From contig CDRNVI010000051.1 of NCBI GenBank assembly GCA_977017575.1, positions 1 to 64,000 of the forward strand: 64,000 nt of DNA, in the 5' to 3' direction. The stretch's first letter is position 1. Each line of letters begins with the position of its first letter. The position numbers and the translations under genes are program-made. This DNA comes from Paramoeba atlantica. Its lineage: Eukaryota; Discosea. Below the pieces are notes generated by a model, which saw only the letters and a program-made list of their open reading frames with translations, ran no database searches and was not told where the DNA came from. Below, piece by piece: positions 29,859-40,289 of this stretch.

Positions 29859-30240
29859 CTACTTTGCGTTTTTGAGTGGCGGTTTTGGAGTATATCCTAC
29901 ATGATCTATGTGCTCTGTAAGCCATTCTCGACGAGAATAATTTGGATCAACAGCCCCACAACCTTTGGAACAACAACAAAATGAAGACTCATCTATCTCC
30001 TTTAAATCAGAATTTATTACTCCATCGAAGTCATGGCTCTGTGGCTCTGCAGCTAGCAACCCGTAAACAGCCACGGATACAATCTTGAGAGCAGACTTTA
30101 GCCATGCACGGTCGTGATCTGTTTCATGGAAAAAACGGAATTTGTCAAAGTGTGCAAAGCAGCGTTCGATTATTGAACGTATCCAACAATGAACAAGAAT
30201 ATTATCCGTAACGTAGACTGCCGTAAATACATCCCCACCT
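29859..30240 (-). pseudogene. DDE transposase C-terminal fragment
   Basis: An open stretch reading GGDVFTAVYVTDN, then SIIERCFAHFDKFRFFHETD and SVAVYGLLAAEPQSHD. The (I)IER.F...K.FR.. pattern is typical of the last catalytic Glu block of Harbinger/IS5-type DDE transposases. No start codon or other domains were found, so it is a relic. Cys-rich residues near the end (CCCSKGCG) are unusual. Confidence 0.45.
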
Positions 30241-30740
30241 GTAAAAAATTTTGTAGATTATAATTATTGAGGGAGATACTACTCCCTCGCTACCGTATAT
30301 TAATTGTTTGTCAGAAATTTCACCGTTTTTTTGCCTGAATTTTGCCCTCACGTGGCCCGGGATCGGCCAACTTTAACAACGTTACCCTTTCCAGGGAGGG
30401 TGGGGTCCCTCCTCACACCTTACCATAAAATTACTTTTAACCCACCCTCGCTCCCATATATTTATTGGTCGCCAAAGATTTTGTTTACTTTTTCCCGAAA
30501 TTTGGCCCGGACCTGGCCCGGACCTAGTCCCTTTTTTTTGCCGATTTTTTTGCCGAAGAACAAATATACTTGTTTTCAAAATCGAGTTAGGGGAAGTGGT
30601 AGCACAGGACTCGGAGATGATAATATAACTCTGCTCTGTACTCTCAGGTGGTGTCCGACAAAATTTCAAACAATTTTGCCGGGGGGGGCAAAAATATTTT
30701 TTTGACCGAAATAAAAGTAAAAAAAAATATGTTTTCAAAA
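30241..30740. other. spacer with degenerate duplication and R1-like segment
   Basis: 30288-30370 and 30445-30530 are diverged copies of each other (accgtttttttgcctgaatt against ttactttttcccgaaatttg; both continue tggcccgg). 30570-30735 resembles a diverged R1 (gttaggggaagtggtag, gccggggggggcaaaaatat). No gene. Confidence 0.4.
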
Positions 30741-31026
30741 TACAGTCAGCAAAAAAACCGTTCGAATGTTTCGGTTTTTTTTTCTTTTGTATAGAGCTAT
30801 TGATTAAATATCACCGTTGCGCTGGTAATGTGTGCTAGTAGTGTAGGCATGAGTGTCACCTAATAGTAACCGTAGATAGTTCACCCCAGTTCGTTCTACC
30901 AAAGAAATAGAATGAATATAAAAAAGTTTAGCATTCGAAAGGTTTTTTTGCTACCTATTATAGAGAAAATCTTGTCCCAAAAAATAGATGAAACGTAATC
31001 GCCCAAGAGAGATTATGCCCCTAAAA

Positions 31027-32032
31027 TTAGTATTTAGTATTCCCCCCACGAGCCTTCAGCACTGCCTTCATACGGGCAGGCATACTGTCCAGCTGGGCAC
31101 GACATACTGAGGGTGGTATGTTCGCCCATTCCATTTTTACCCTCTCCCACAACTCTCGGACCCCGCTTGGTGGATCATCGTGCGCTGCAAGGCGCCGCTT
31201 GAGTTCCCCCCAAACGTTTTCGATTGAATTTAAGTCAGGGGACTGCGGGGGCCACCGCATGACTTCAAACCCGGTACCCCGGAGGTGCCGTTGCGCACAA
31301 TGGCTTGTGTGCTTGGGGTCATTATCTTGTTGGAAGATGACCATTGGGGGGTCTAGACCCATAGTTTCGATGGAGGGGGCAAGATTCTCTTCAAGAATCT
31401 CGACGTACTGTGTGGCGTTCAGGTTGAACTAGACGCACATGCCCCACACCGCTTCGGGACATGCACGCCCAAATCATGATGTGCCCCCCTCCGTACTTTA
31501 CCGTGGGAATTACCCCTTTTTCACCCAGTTCCTCCCCCGGGGTCCCCCATGTCCAAAGACTTCCCCCCGTTTCAAAGCGCGAGATCTTCGTCTCGTCCGA
31601 CCATACAACTGGAGCCCAGTCGTGCACTGTCCAGTGCTCATGGGCCGTGGCAAAGTCCATCCGAAGCTTGCGATGGCGCTTGGACAGGTAGGGCTTGCGG
31701 ACACGCTTTCTACCTTTGTGTCCGAAGCGGTGCATCGAAACTCGGATAGACTGAGGAACAACATCAGCAACGCCCTCGCGGCGCAGCTGAGATGATACCT
31801 CTCGCGCAGAATTTCCGGAGAACACAAGTCGTCGCACACGGCGTGTGCACGGCTCGGAAAGCTTTCGAGGGCGTCCACCCTGCATCCTGAGAGTATCAGG
31901 CCTTTCTTTTTTTAATATCATAGAAATTGTTGAGATACTTAAATTTACAGTATCAGAGATGGACCTCATAGACACACCGCTGTCGTAGAGCTCTGCAATT
32001 TGTTTCTTTACGTAACGTGGTGTGGGCCTCAT
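31027..32032 (-). pseudogene. Tc1 transposase, one frameshift
   Basis: Two overlapping-phase frames: 32032-31391 and 31362-31027. The first has paired helix-turn-helix domains (VKKQIAELYDSGVSMRSISD; GRPRKLS linker) and VVWSDETKI (first Asp). The second has FQQDNDPKHTS (second Asp) and SPDLNSIENVWGELK (Glu), giving DD34E spacing. The shift lies between about 31390 and 31440. All catalytic residues are present, so the copy is fairly young. The start ATGAGGCCC is followed by a typical Tc1 N-terminus. Confidence 0.88.
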
Positions 32033-32176
32033 AGAAAATAAGAATTTTAGGTAAGAAGAATTTTAGGTTATAGAGTTTATCTTACACTATTACATTGTTT
32101 ATCTTATACTGCTACATTTTGCACTCTATATGAGGCCCACACCACGTTACGTAAAGAAACAAATTGCAGAGCTTTT
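31987..32176. repeat. inverted duplication of the Tc1 transposase start
   Basis: The first 46 bp of the transposase gene (minus strand, 31987-32032) reappear on the plus strand at 32131-32176, around a 98-bp AT-rich centre. This is a head-to-head partial duplication. Confidence 0.75.
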
Positions 32177-32189
32177 GCTGACTGTAGAT

Positions 32190-32812
32190 TGCCAAACCGT
32201 ATTCTGAGAGCTTGGAAGCCCAGATACCATTATATGACGTTTTTTCGATGAGATACCTAAACAACCCCTACTGGTAAAGAATTCAAAATCCTAGGTCAAA
32301 ACGCACGGAAACCTGATATTCTTGGGCGAAAATTGGTGTTGGCCCCGGGGAGAAGAATTATTTTTTTGAGAGTTTGGGACCTGTTATACTTGTATACGCT
32401 TTGGTTTCATTCGATACGTCGGTGAAAGTGAAGTATTATTGCGCCAAAAAAAATATTTTTTGCATTTTTCAAATATTGGTCTAAAACAAATATGTTTTCT
32501 TTTGGAGTGTGTCAGATTATCAAAAACACAACCTTTTTTCACGGTTGATCACTACGAACTGCGCACAACAGCACAATTAATTAAGTTGTCTGCTGGAAGG
32601 CGAACCGTAGCGAGCATTGATTGCTGGCGAGCGACTCGCTCGCTGGGATCTTTAATTAATGTTCAGACTCAGCTTTTTAGAAGCGAAATCAAAAAAATAG
32701 TAGTAGCGGTCCATAAACCTAAAAAAATATCTTCGTTTATTTTTTTCAAAAAAGGAGCAATAATGCTTCACTTTGACCGATACGTCTGCACCCTGTGCTG
32801 GTAATACACTTA
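32190..32812. repeat. R1-like piece and TIR element M
   Basis: 32205-32400 contains two R1-type phrases (gagagtttgggacctg, taccattatatgacgttttt). Element M at about 32413-32787 has ends gatacgtcggtgaaagtgaa and the complement of ttcactttgaccgatacgtc. A gene is absent. Confidence 0.5.
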
Positions 32813-33157
32813 CAAAGACCAACATTCAACTTGAAGTGTGTGACAAGCGGGGCTGAACAGGAAGGAGGAGGCGCAAGGCAAAAGGCAAAAGGCTCCGCGG
32901 CGACGACGACTTCCTCGCGTGGGAAGCTGTAATGAGTTCTGGGGAGCATGTTTTCATGGCTATGTAACCCAGGCAAAAGTGGACGAGGGAGATACCAAAG
33001 GTACTTTTGGAAAACGACCACAAAACTGGAACTGTATCTCCCGGTTTGTAAAGCATTCTGATGTGACAAAGGAATTTCTAACGGGAGATAGTGTTCCAGT
33101 TTTGTGGTCGTTTTCCAAAGGTGCCTTTGGTATCTCCCTCGTCGACTTTAGCCTGAT
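32812..33157 (-). repeat. foldback element F, copy 2
   Basis: Arms at about 32966-33034 and 33089-33156 are near-perfect inverted repeats, starting aacccaggc and gacgagggagataccaa. The flank 32812-32965 matches 13049-13200 in reverse, including a PREEVVVAA-type frame. After the first 35 bp the arm sequence differs completely from that of copy 1. Confidence 0.75.
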
Positions 33158-33163
33158 AATTAC

Positions 33164-33989
33164 TACTCCCCCTTTCATAATTCTTATAAATATAAACTAT
33201 AAGTGTTTCGGCGATTTATATTTATATTATATAAAGCTTTATAAGTGTTTGGTACCGAGATGGAATTACTTATAAAAATATTTATATAAAGTATGATCAT
33301 TAGTTCTACTAGTTCTTATGCGCTTTCATGGGGTGTTTGTATGAATAGGTGACCGAATTCGATACTCCCCCTGTCATTAATAATGATAATGATGATCCAC
33401 AAAAATGATAATTTTTTTGAGATTAATATTATCATTATCATTATTAATGGCAGGGGGAGTACATAGTACATGTAGTTTTCGCCAAAAAAACATGATTTTC
33501 AGGCCAAAAATGCGAAATTTTAACCCGAATTTGGGCCGTTTTTGAAACCTTACCAGTAGTTTTTTAGTTCAAAAAACCTTTTTTTTAAGAAAATCCTGCG
33601 TGCATGAAAATAAGTTGATAATTTTTTAAGAGTCTTCACCACATAGAATGATAATGTTTTTAAGATTATCATTATTAATGACAGGGGGAGTATGTAAAGT
33701 CACACGCATTTGACCACATTGATGAATTTTAATAAAAAAAGAGGACCGATACAAAGAACCGAAAAAGAAGTTTCTAAAACTATTAGACTGCTTAATGTCT
33801 AAAAAAAGTCAAAATATGCATTTGATACGCGAATCAGAATGAGAAATACGCGGCGCTGCGCGCCGCGAGCTCCGTTTTTTACCCTGATCTTTTAGCGTTT
33901 TTCAGGCGTTTCAAAGTTTTATATAAATTTATATAAAACCAAGAATCATTTTGGGCTCGAACTTATAAAGAATTATGAAAGGGGGAGTA
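33164..33989. mobile_element. TIR element N
   Basis: Ends TACTCCCCCTTTCATAATTC (33164) and its complement ending gaaagggggagta (33989), with TA flanks. It encloses element O and a second O end. No coding frame. Confidence 0.65.
33363..33461. mobile_element. 99-bp palindromic MITE, element O
   Basis: TACTCCCCCTGTCATTAATA at the left and its near-perfect complement at the right, about 38-bp arms with TA flanks, nested in element N. A separate O end lies at 33655-33691. Confidence 0.75.
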
Positions 33990-34024
33990 ATGAGAGGGGG
34001 AATATTGTCCCTAATAATTGTCAA

Positions 34025-34225
34025 TTGGCATTCCACCATCTGCTTGTCGCCCTGTGCATTAGCTACGTGAATAAAGAATTATTCGCAAAACCTGCCCCAA
34101 GTAAGCTTTTAGAAGAATATCTTGTATTGTATAGAGGACAGACGAATCAAAATCATGAAAGAAATTTCTGCCTTCTGAAGTACACGAAGAAAAAAAAGTT
34201 TTTTGAAAGTTTTCCGAAAAAATAA
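34025..34225 (+). other. unrecognised short ORF
   Basis: 65 codons, MAFHHLLVALCISYVNKELF at the start and a lysine-rich end. It begins just after element N. No family recognised. Confidence 0.2.
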
Positions 34226-34261
34226 AGCACTTTCATAAAGCAACTTCAAAAGTTACTGTGT

Positions 34262-34372
34262 ACGTCTCGTTGACGGGTCAACCAATTGGCTACCACTTCG
34301 TTGCCAGTAAATCCGACTGTCAACGAAGCGGTTGCCATTTGGTTGACCCGTCAACGAAGTAGAGACATAGCC
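34262..34372. repeat. hairpin MITE P
   Basis: The arms gtctcgttgacgggtcaacc and its near-complement (ggttgacccgtcaacgaagt) extend about 40 bp on each side of a 17-bp centre. Confidence 0.6.
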
Positions 34373-34376
34373 AAGT

Positions 34377-35318
34377 TACTGTACCACCCCTAGGTATCTG
34401 TCGCTTTTCGGCCCTTCGAATAATTTTTTTCGTCCACCACCCACCCTAGTTATCTGTCACTTTTTAAAAAGAAAGTTCAAAAATTTAAAAAGTTATAAGC
34501 GAAAGTTATATTTTTTTTTCTGTTCTGTTTTTGGGCGAATGGCTTTGCGTGGTGTTGTACGGACGAAATTGGAAAGCAGGAGTTGGAAATTGTTAGCTTC
34601 ATCGTCTCCATCATCGTCCCATTCATGATTCCCTTCATCATCCCCTTCACTTCGCCGTCCCCTTTATCTACCCTTTCTCAGCCACCTATCGGCCCGCTTT
34701 CGTCTTGGATTAAAGCAAGGCCGCCTGCTCCACGAGTGAGCCCTCTTATTACTCCACTGCACGAGAAACCCTCCGATATCCTCATTGTGTTAGTTAAAAC
34801 TTCTACTGTAATGAACTAACTGCACACCAAAAATTGAATTAACCCTGTTCCGGGTTAATGTGCCTATAGTTAGTTATTATGCCGGGGGGGGCACAATCAG
34901 TGGAAAAGGCCGCTATTATTGTGCCCCCCAACAGAAAACAGGTCTCGAAACATTTTTCGCCACTGTTGCAGACCAGGCACGGACGATGTAGCCGTAGCCA
35001 AAGCACTATGTAAACCAAAAAAAAATCGTCTCATTGACTTAGCTTTCACATTTCAGAGGTATTTTCGTTCATGATAGTTAACCTGTAGATGCATGTCTTC
35101 AGCTTATAGTACATTGTAATATGATTGTACCCCATGGGGGTGGAAAGGAATCTTCCTAGGCAATAAAGATACCGTTTCTGTACCATTTCGTTCCCTCGTT
35201 TTTTTGGGGACTGACACGGTATCCGGGACACCACTAGTTATCGATCGCACTTTGACTCCCCTAGTTATCTGTCACCTTTTCTCGAAAAGTAGCGACAGAT
35301 AATTAGGGGGGTACAGTA
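34377..35318. mobile_element. TIR element J
   Basis: Left end TACTGTACCACCCCTAGGTA, right end the complement of TACTGTACCCCCCTAATTAT. The core tagttatctgtcac is repeated inside each end (34446, 35262). TA flanks. Interior frames (34583-34819 plus, 35046-35234 minus) are not recognised. Related ends: 25.5 kb and 58.9 kb. Confidence 0.65.
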
Positions 35319-35715
35319 CTTTAAAGTTTAAAGTACTTCCTTGAAAGTTTTAAAGTTTACACGAACCCTGAAATCTTTCAAAGCACAGACTTACTGCACG
35401 TACTTACTGCATCGTAGGAAGGAAGTTCATTAAAATCGAAGTTTATCGATGGTTAACAATAAACGAATCCGGAGAACTTCAGCCGATTATCTCGCGCTGC
35501 TTGCCCACTACGAAAAAGTACAGCTGTATGCAAAACAATGTCAGAAAAGCACTTTCAATGCACGTAAAATATGACAAGGCACCAGTTAAAACACATATAA
35601 AAATTTATTATTAGTTTTCGTTTATGTGAAATAAATATTTTGACCGCCCCCCCCCTCCGTTTATGATAAAATGTTTTCTCATTGTTCTGAGAACAAAGAA
35701 CAGTACTGAAAACAA
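35319..35715. other. spacer with repeat shared with 21.4 kb
   Basis: 35470-35575 is the reverse of 21420-21535. Otherwise AT-rich, no gene. It is the 3' flank of LRR gene 3. Confidence 0.45.
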
Positions 35716-36348
35716 TCAACGGAACGAGTCACCATTGCACACCACAATCAATGTTCTTCGAAAATCGTAAGCTTCCAATGTTGAAGGTAAAGCTTTGATA
35801 TCTACAACACCATGAAGATCTTGGTTTCCGCACAAGTAAAGCTGTTGCAATGAACTAGGAAGGTTTTCAAAAGCGAGTTCGCCGCTGAATCTATTTTCAC
35901 TAAGGAAAATGCAAACGATATCGCGCGGAAGGCATTCCAATTGTAGAGTACCAGAAAACTGATTATTCACCAAACTTAATGAGACCATTTGCACCGGTAA
36001 ATTGTCCCATTTTACCTCTCCTGAAATTCCGTTGGACACCAGACGTAACGTAAGGATGGTTTGTGGCAAGCACTTCCATTGGAGAGTTCCCACAAGACGC
36101 AATTTGTCTCCTTTGTACGTTAACCGAACGATTTCCTCACGTCCATTGCATGTGATGCCATCCCATGTACACACAGACACCTCTTTAACTGTCACAAGCA
36201 TTTTCCTTTGCGTGGTACGCCACGATGGATGCTTCACACTCAGATTGGCAATGAACTGCTCCATCATTTCCGACTGCGGTAGTAACATAGATGCCACTTT
36301 ACCACGACGTAAATTGGAACTGTGATCTACACCCGAGAAGCAGATCAT
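35716..36348 (-). CDS. LRR protein 3
   Basis: 210 codons from the ATG at 36348 (MICFSGVDHSSNLRRGKVAS). The frame stays open further upstream, but that part holds a pyrimidine tract ending in AG at 36365-36366, which looks like a splice acceptor, so I choose 36348. Cap CTWDGITC (60-67). About five LP-type repeats follow (LPQTILTLRLVSNGISGEVK and so on). There is no signal peptide in this form. The C-terminus (LEAYDFRRTLIVVCNGDSFR) fits the family's closing segment. Confidence 0.78.
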   Translation of the reverse strand: MICFSGVDHSSNLRRGKVASMLLPQSEMMEQFIANLSVKHPSWRTTQRKMLVTVKEVSVCTWDGITCNGREEIVRLTYKGDKLRLVGTLQWKCLPQTILTLRLVSNGISGEVKWDNLPVQMVSLSLVNNQFSGTLQLECLPRDIVCIFLSENRFSGELAFENLPSSLQQLYLCGNQDLHGVVDIKALPSTLEAYDFRRTLIVVCNGDSFR

Positions 36349-36396
36349 GGGGGTTGAAGACGTGCTGTAAAGTAGTAAAAAAAGTGGACACAACAA

Positions 36397-36759
36397 CTAC
36401 TACAAGGGAATGAACTGAAGCTGAAAGAAAGTGAGTACGGCAAGTGTGGTATTAGAGTACCGTACTCACTTACTCGTACAATGCACACTCACACTATGTA
36501 AACTCTGTACCACGCCACGGATAATTCAATGCCGAGATTATTGAACGCCGAGTCTATTCAATGAGATCTGCGAAATAGAATAAGAATTAGATCACATGGA
36601 TTTTTGGTACGAATTTTAGATCAGGTGCGTTGCCGTGCCGTGGTGTTTAAAGATTAGAACGCAACACAATTTCGGAGTGCTAATACAATGTCCAAGAAAC
36701 AAGATGCAAACTCACTGAAAAAAGGTTCGTATGCCGGGGATTACGTTCTCCACACTCCT
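36397..36759. other. spacer
   Basis: No gene recognised. gagtacgg and complement ccgtactc blocks occur twice (36450-36475), a small inverted motif also seen at 60.9 kb. Confidence 0.35.
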
Positions 36760-37584
36760 CTATTCTTCTGTCCCATCCGTTATTTTTGTATCATCCACAT
36801 GAAGCCCCGTAGTAAGCGATGGCGGCAGAAGCTCCTCCTTCACAATCCCCCACAGCTCCACATTCCCATCCAAATACAAATGTTCCAACCGAGGTGGCAG
36901 ACGATCAAACCTCACCTCCCCGCTCAACCGGTTCTCCTCCAAACACAACGCCAACAACGACGTCGGGAGGTTCCTTAAATCCACTCCCCCCTCCAACCGG
37001 TTACTCCCCAGGATCAAATACTCCATCCCCTGGGGAAGTCCCCCCAACACCACCTCCCCCTCCAATTGGTTCTGTTCCAACGACAGGTGGGTTAACCCCG
37101 GGGCGGGAAGCCCCGTGAGCCCCACGCCCCCCTGCAACCGATTCCCCCCTAAATTCACCACACGCGCGGCGGGGGGGAGATGCAACAGCTCCACCCCCCC
37201 GCCCAACGCGTTGTGCTGCAGCCGGAGAACCTCCAGCCCCCGGGGGAACACCTCTAAGGGAATCCCCCCACTGAGTTGGTGGTCCCAGGCGTTGAGTTTC
37301 ACCAGGGAGGGGGGGAGAGAGGTGAAATCCAGGCCCCCGGGCCCCAGGGGGCCGTGGTCTTGGAGTTCACTGCTACTGCGCTGCCACAGCAGCTGGGTGA
37401 CGCTGTGTTGGTGAGTGTCACACCGGACCCCGGCCCAGGCACAGGCGGGGGTGTGGGTGTGCCACGTGGGGGGGAGGGCGTGTGGGGATGAGGCGTGGAG
37501 GGGGGCGATGAGACGGGCCAGGAGGTATTCCTGGGGGAGGGTGGTGGTGTGGAGTTTGTGGGGGAGGGTGGGGGTGGGGTTCAT
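36760..37584 (-). CDS. LRR protein 4, GC-rich member
   Basis: 274 codons. LPQEYLLARLI (16-26), cap CAWAGVRC (48-55), then eight regular LP-type repeats with consensus LP.GLEYLILGSNRLEGGV, and the family end LHVDDTKITDGTEE. Codons are strongly G/C-ending and proline, histidine and glycine are frequent, unlike the AT-rich neighbours. No signal peptide from this ATG. A 40-bp pyrimidine tract lies just upstream. The long plus-strand frames at 36819-37491 are shadows of this gene. It could have come from a different genomic context. Confidence 0.82.
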   Translation of the reverse strand: MNPTPTLPHKLHTTTLPQEYLLARLIAPLHASSPHALPPTWHTHTPACAWAGVRCDTHQHSVTQLLWQRSSSELQDHGPLGPGGLDFTSLPPSLVKLNAWDHQLSGGIPLEVFPRGLEVLRLQHNALGGGVELLHLPPAARVVNLGGNRLQGGVGLTGLPAPGLTHLSLEQNQLEGEVVLGGLPQGMEYLILGSNRLEGGVDLRNLPTSLLALCLEENRLSGEVRFDRLPPRLEHLYLDGNVELWGIVKEELLPPSLTTGLHVDDTKITDGTEE

Positions 37585-37917
37585 GTAGAGGAGGGTGGTT
37601 GGGAGAGGGAAAGAGGGATAAGATGAGAAACTCTCTATTGTGTCAGATTGAACCTTAATTTTTCACGCTCAGGGCATCGTTCATAACATCTTAATTGCGG
37701 TGGTCGTATAACTACTGCTCTACCCTCGATTATTGAAAAAAAAGTGAACAATTTTTTTTGTCATCCCCCGAACCCATTAGCGCACGCCCCTACGTTACCA
37801 GTTTTGTACCGCGGCATTCCGGGAATCCGGGCGTTCCCCTTTTTGATGGCTACCCCGATTGCCAAAAAGCCAACAATAACAGTTCAAATATAAAGAGGAA
37901 CACATTAATATAATAAA

Positions 37918-38397
37918 CCGCGTTACAGGTTAACATGCCGGGGGGCATGTTATGGTGCTACAGGCATGTTATGGTGTTACAGGCATGTTAAATTTCTGAA
38001 CCTCCGTTCGAAAAAATAAGGAAAGCAATCGACACAAAAATTCTTCATGAGAAAGGTCGGAGAACTCTACTATCAGGAGCTCAACATCTTCATCAGCAGC
38101 TTCGTCTTCCTCATCATCATCCTCTTCTTCTTCTTCCTGCTCGTCTTCCTCTTCCTCACCACCCTCCTCTTCTTCAGAGAACTCTTCTTCACAGGATTCC
38201 TCACGAGTATGACCCTGATTCGACAATGAAAAATGTACACAGTATAAAAAAGGAATAAAGATTAAAGAAGCAAGAGGAAAATATAGTGTATAAAAAAAGA
38301 CTCGGGGGGGGGGGCATGTTATAAGACCCTATTTCACGATAACATGCCGGGGGGGCATGTTATCGTGCTATAGGCATGTTAACCCGTGCCCTCGTTT
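37918..38397. mobile_element. TIR element T, copy 2, inserted in R1 at TA
   Basis: Ends AACCGCGTTACAGGTTAACA and the complement of AACGAGGGCACGGGTTAACA. The uninterrupted R1 sequence shows that TA was duplicated. The core ggcatgttatggtg occurs three times at the left, and a similar one twice at the right. Confidence 0.75.
37969..38226 (-). CDS. acidic ORF inside element T
   Basis: 85 codons. Residues 8-50 are almost all Glu, Asp and Ser. The C-terminal 35 (ELLIVEFSDLSHEEFLCRLL) look like an amphipathic helix. The last residues fall in the element end. No catalytic motif, so it is not a transposase. It may be an accessory peptide or a chance frame of a GAA/GAG-rich tract. Confidence 0.3.
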   Translation of the reverse strand: MSNQGHTREESCEEEFSEEEEGGEEEEDEQEEEEEDDDEEDEAADEDVELLIVEFSDLSHEEFLCRLLSLFFRTEVQKFNMPVTP

Positions 38398-38790
38398 AGA
38401 AGAAAAAAATATAAAAGGGGGCTCCGGTGGTCCAAAACTGAAAAGAAAATTGAAAAAAATGGGGGGTGCATGGGTGGGTCCATGGGGAGGGGGACGGGGG
38501 GTACATGGGGGGGCATACGTCGCGAATGTTTTGTTCGAATATTTTGCTTTTCAAAATCGAGCGCAGGGAAGTAGTAGAGTAGGCCGCGGCGATAATTCCC
38601 CCCCCCCCCCCCCACCTAGGGGTACCCCCCCTGGTACGCGCAGGAGGGGTCCGACAAGGTCAAAATTTCCGAAATTTTTTGGGTGACCAAAACAAAAGTT
38701 TTTTTGACCCAAAAAAAAGTGAAAATATTATTTTTCCAAAATCGACCCCTAAAACGTAATTTAAGAGTTTTGAACCTCCGCCGAGCAACT

Positions 38791-39485
38791 TATTTCCTTT
38801 ATGTGAACCTGATGTCTTATGACTAGGGCAAAGTTCATCCAGCACTACTCCGTGATTCTTTATGAAGGACACAAAATCTTGCGGAATATCCCCATTATGT
38901 TTCCATCTGAGGACGCAGAGAAGGTCAAAACAAGTGCACATGTCAGAGAAACCAAGGAAAACAAGTATTGAAAGCTCCATAATCAACACATTAAAAAATA
39001 GATTTTTTTTTGGGTACAATATAAGCTATCATTGCCCCGAGGGGCATAATTACGTTCTTTCGAGCAGACTCATTTTTGTTTATAAATAAGAAGTATTTAT
39101 AAATCCTGAGAATAGGGTAGTTTATAATTAGTTGTTAGTGGGGGGGGTAACCGTACTATAGATGTATTGAAATCTTCACCCTCACACTCTGTCGAATATG
39201 GCTGTACCGGGATTGGGACCGGTAACAAGCGTGCTAACGAAGGCGTGATAATGTATGTTTTGATCCACGGACAAAGTCATTACCTGTTCAATTTCAAATA
39301 ATAATATCTTTGGTTCCTATGTAATACATAGAACGTATACATTGTATACATTGCAACAAAACTTTTAATTGACATGACAATCGTCAACTCAGAAACAGAA
39401 ATATAGTAATCTACCTTTTTGAAACACAACGTGGAATATAAAGTGCCCCGAGCATTCAGGGAATTACAAATTATTGCTGCTTCCT
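38791..39485. other. spacer, no gene recognised
   Basis: Nothing supported in about 700 bp; 3' flank of LRR gene 5. Confidence 0.4.
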
Positions 39486-40217
39486 TTATTCAGAAACCAC
39501 AATGATCTTCGTGTTAACCACAACCTGGTGTTCGAAAACATCTCTCGTTCTTAGATTAGGAGGAAGTTTACTCACTGTTAAAGTACCTTCTAAGAGTCTG
39601 TTATTTTCCAGGTTAAAATTGGAAAGTTTTCCAGGAAGAAACGATAAATCGACATTTCCAACAAATTCATTATCATTCATGTATAAACTGTATAGGGTCT
39701 CCGGAAGAAATCTCAGATCAATTGCCCCAGTCAGCGAATTGTTACTGAGGTCAAGTCTTTGCAAATCAGGAGGCAGCTGAGTAAGGCATATGTCACCTGA
39801 TAGTTCGTTGTGTTCCATCCATGCGGAAATCATACCTTTTGGTAAAACTGTAAGGTCTGGATTTCCCGTAAATTTGTTTAGACTTATGATCAATTCAGTA
39901 AGGTGTACGAGAGGGGAGAGATCACTAAGGTCGAGTTCCCCAGAGAGTGAGTTGTCTTCAATATCTAACTCCGTAATGGAACTCGGGATGTGGGAGAACT
40001 TGAACGATCCTATGAGGTTTCGATTGTCCCACCGTATTTCTGTCACTTTTTCATCAGTATTACACGTAATACCGTCCCATTTGCACGCGGGCGTATGTGA
40101 GCTCCAACTGTTGTGTCGTTTGTGTAAACTATTGATGAGTCGCTCAAGGTCTATTTCTTGAGGTAAATTTAGACCACGAACCTTAGCCGGACGTGAGCTG
40201 AGTATTTGTTCATTCAT
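39486..40217 (-). CDS. LRR protein 5
   Basis: 243 codons from the ATG at 40217 (MNEQILSSRPAKVRG). A longer frame to 40331 exists, but its extra part holds a pyrimidine tract ending in CAG at 40235-40237 and then repeat sequence, so the shorter start is preferred. KVRG (12-15), LPQEIDLERLI (19-29), cap CKWDGITC (45-52), about seven LP-type repeats (LPPDLQRLDLSNNSLTGAID). End VVVNTKIIVVSE. No signal peptide. Confidence 0.82.
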   Translation of the reverse strand: MNEQILSSRPAKVRGLNLPQEIDLERLINSLHKRHNSWSSHTPACKWDGITCNTDEKVTEIRWDNRNLIGSFKFSHIPSSITELDIEDNSLSGELDLSDLSPLVHLTELIISLNKFTGNPDLTVLPKGMISAWMEHNELSGDICLTQLPPDLQRLDLSNNSLTGAIDLRFLPETLYSLYMNDNEFVGNVDLSFLPGKLSNFNLENNRLLEGTLTVSKLPPNLRTRDVFEHQVVVNTKIIVVSE

Positions 40218-40289
40218 TTTAACGCTGTTCGATTCTGAAAAATAGTTTAAAATGAGAGAGTTTAAAACGTTATTCGACAATAATGTTTT

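Larger units (their letters stand above)
30741..32186 (-). mobile_element. Tc1-type transposon with TIRs
   Basis: The ends TACAGTCAGCAAAA (30741) and TTTTGCTGACTGTA (32186) are inverted repeats with TA target duplications. They enclose a Tc1 transposase on the minus strand. The right side has an extra inverted copy of the transposase start (32131-32176), so the end is rearranged. Confidence 0.8.
37685..38790 (-). repeat. R1 copy, interrupted twice
   Basis: R1 in reverse, starting attgcggtggtcgtataact. One insertion of about 120 bp (37755-37878, between aacaa direct repeats) resembles the restriction-like endonuclease gene end seen at 46.6 kb. A second, element T copy 2, sits at TA (37918-38397). 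R1 resumes with gaagaaaaaaatataaaagg and ends near 38790. Confidence 0.7.

Noticed and set aside
35160-35200. Second spliced-leader candidate (gtttctgtaccatttcg at 35174)
   Set aside because: Matches only ten core bases and lacks the TTG|GT end; it lies inside a TIR element.
36002-36325. Plus-strand frame over LRR 3
   Set aside because: Shadow of the LRR gene on the other strand.
36819-37491. Plus-strand proline/threonine-rich frames
   Set aside because: They are antisense shadows of the GC-rich LRR gene 4; the minus frame has clear LRR periodicity.
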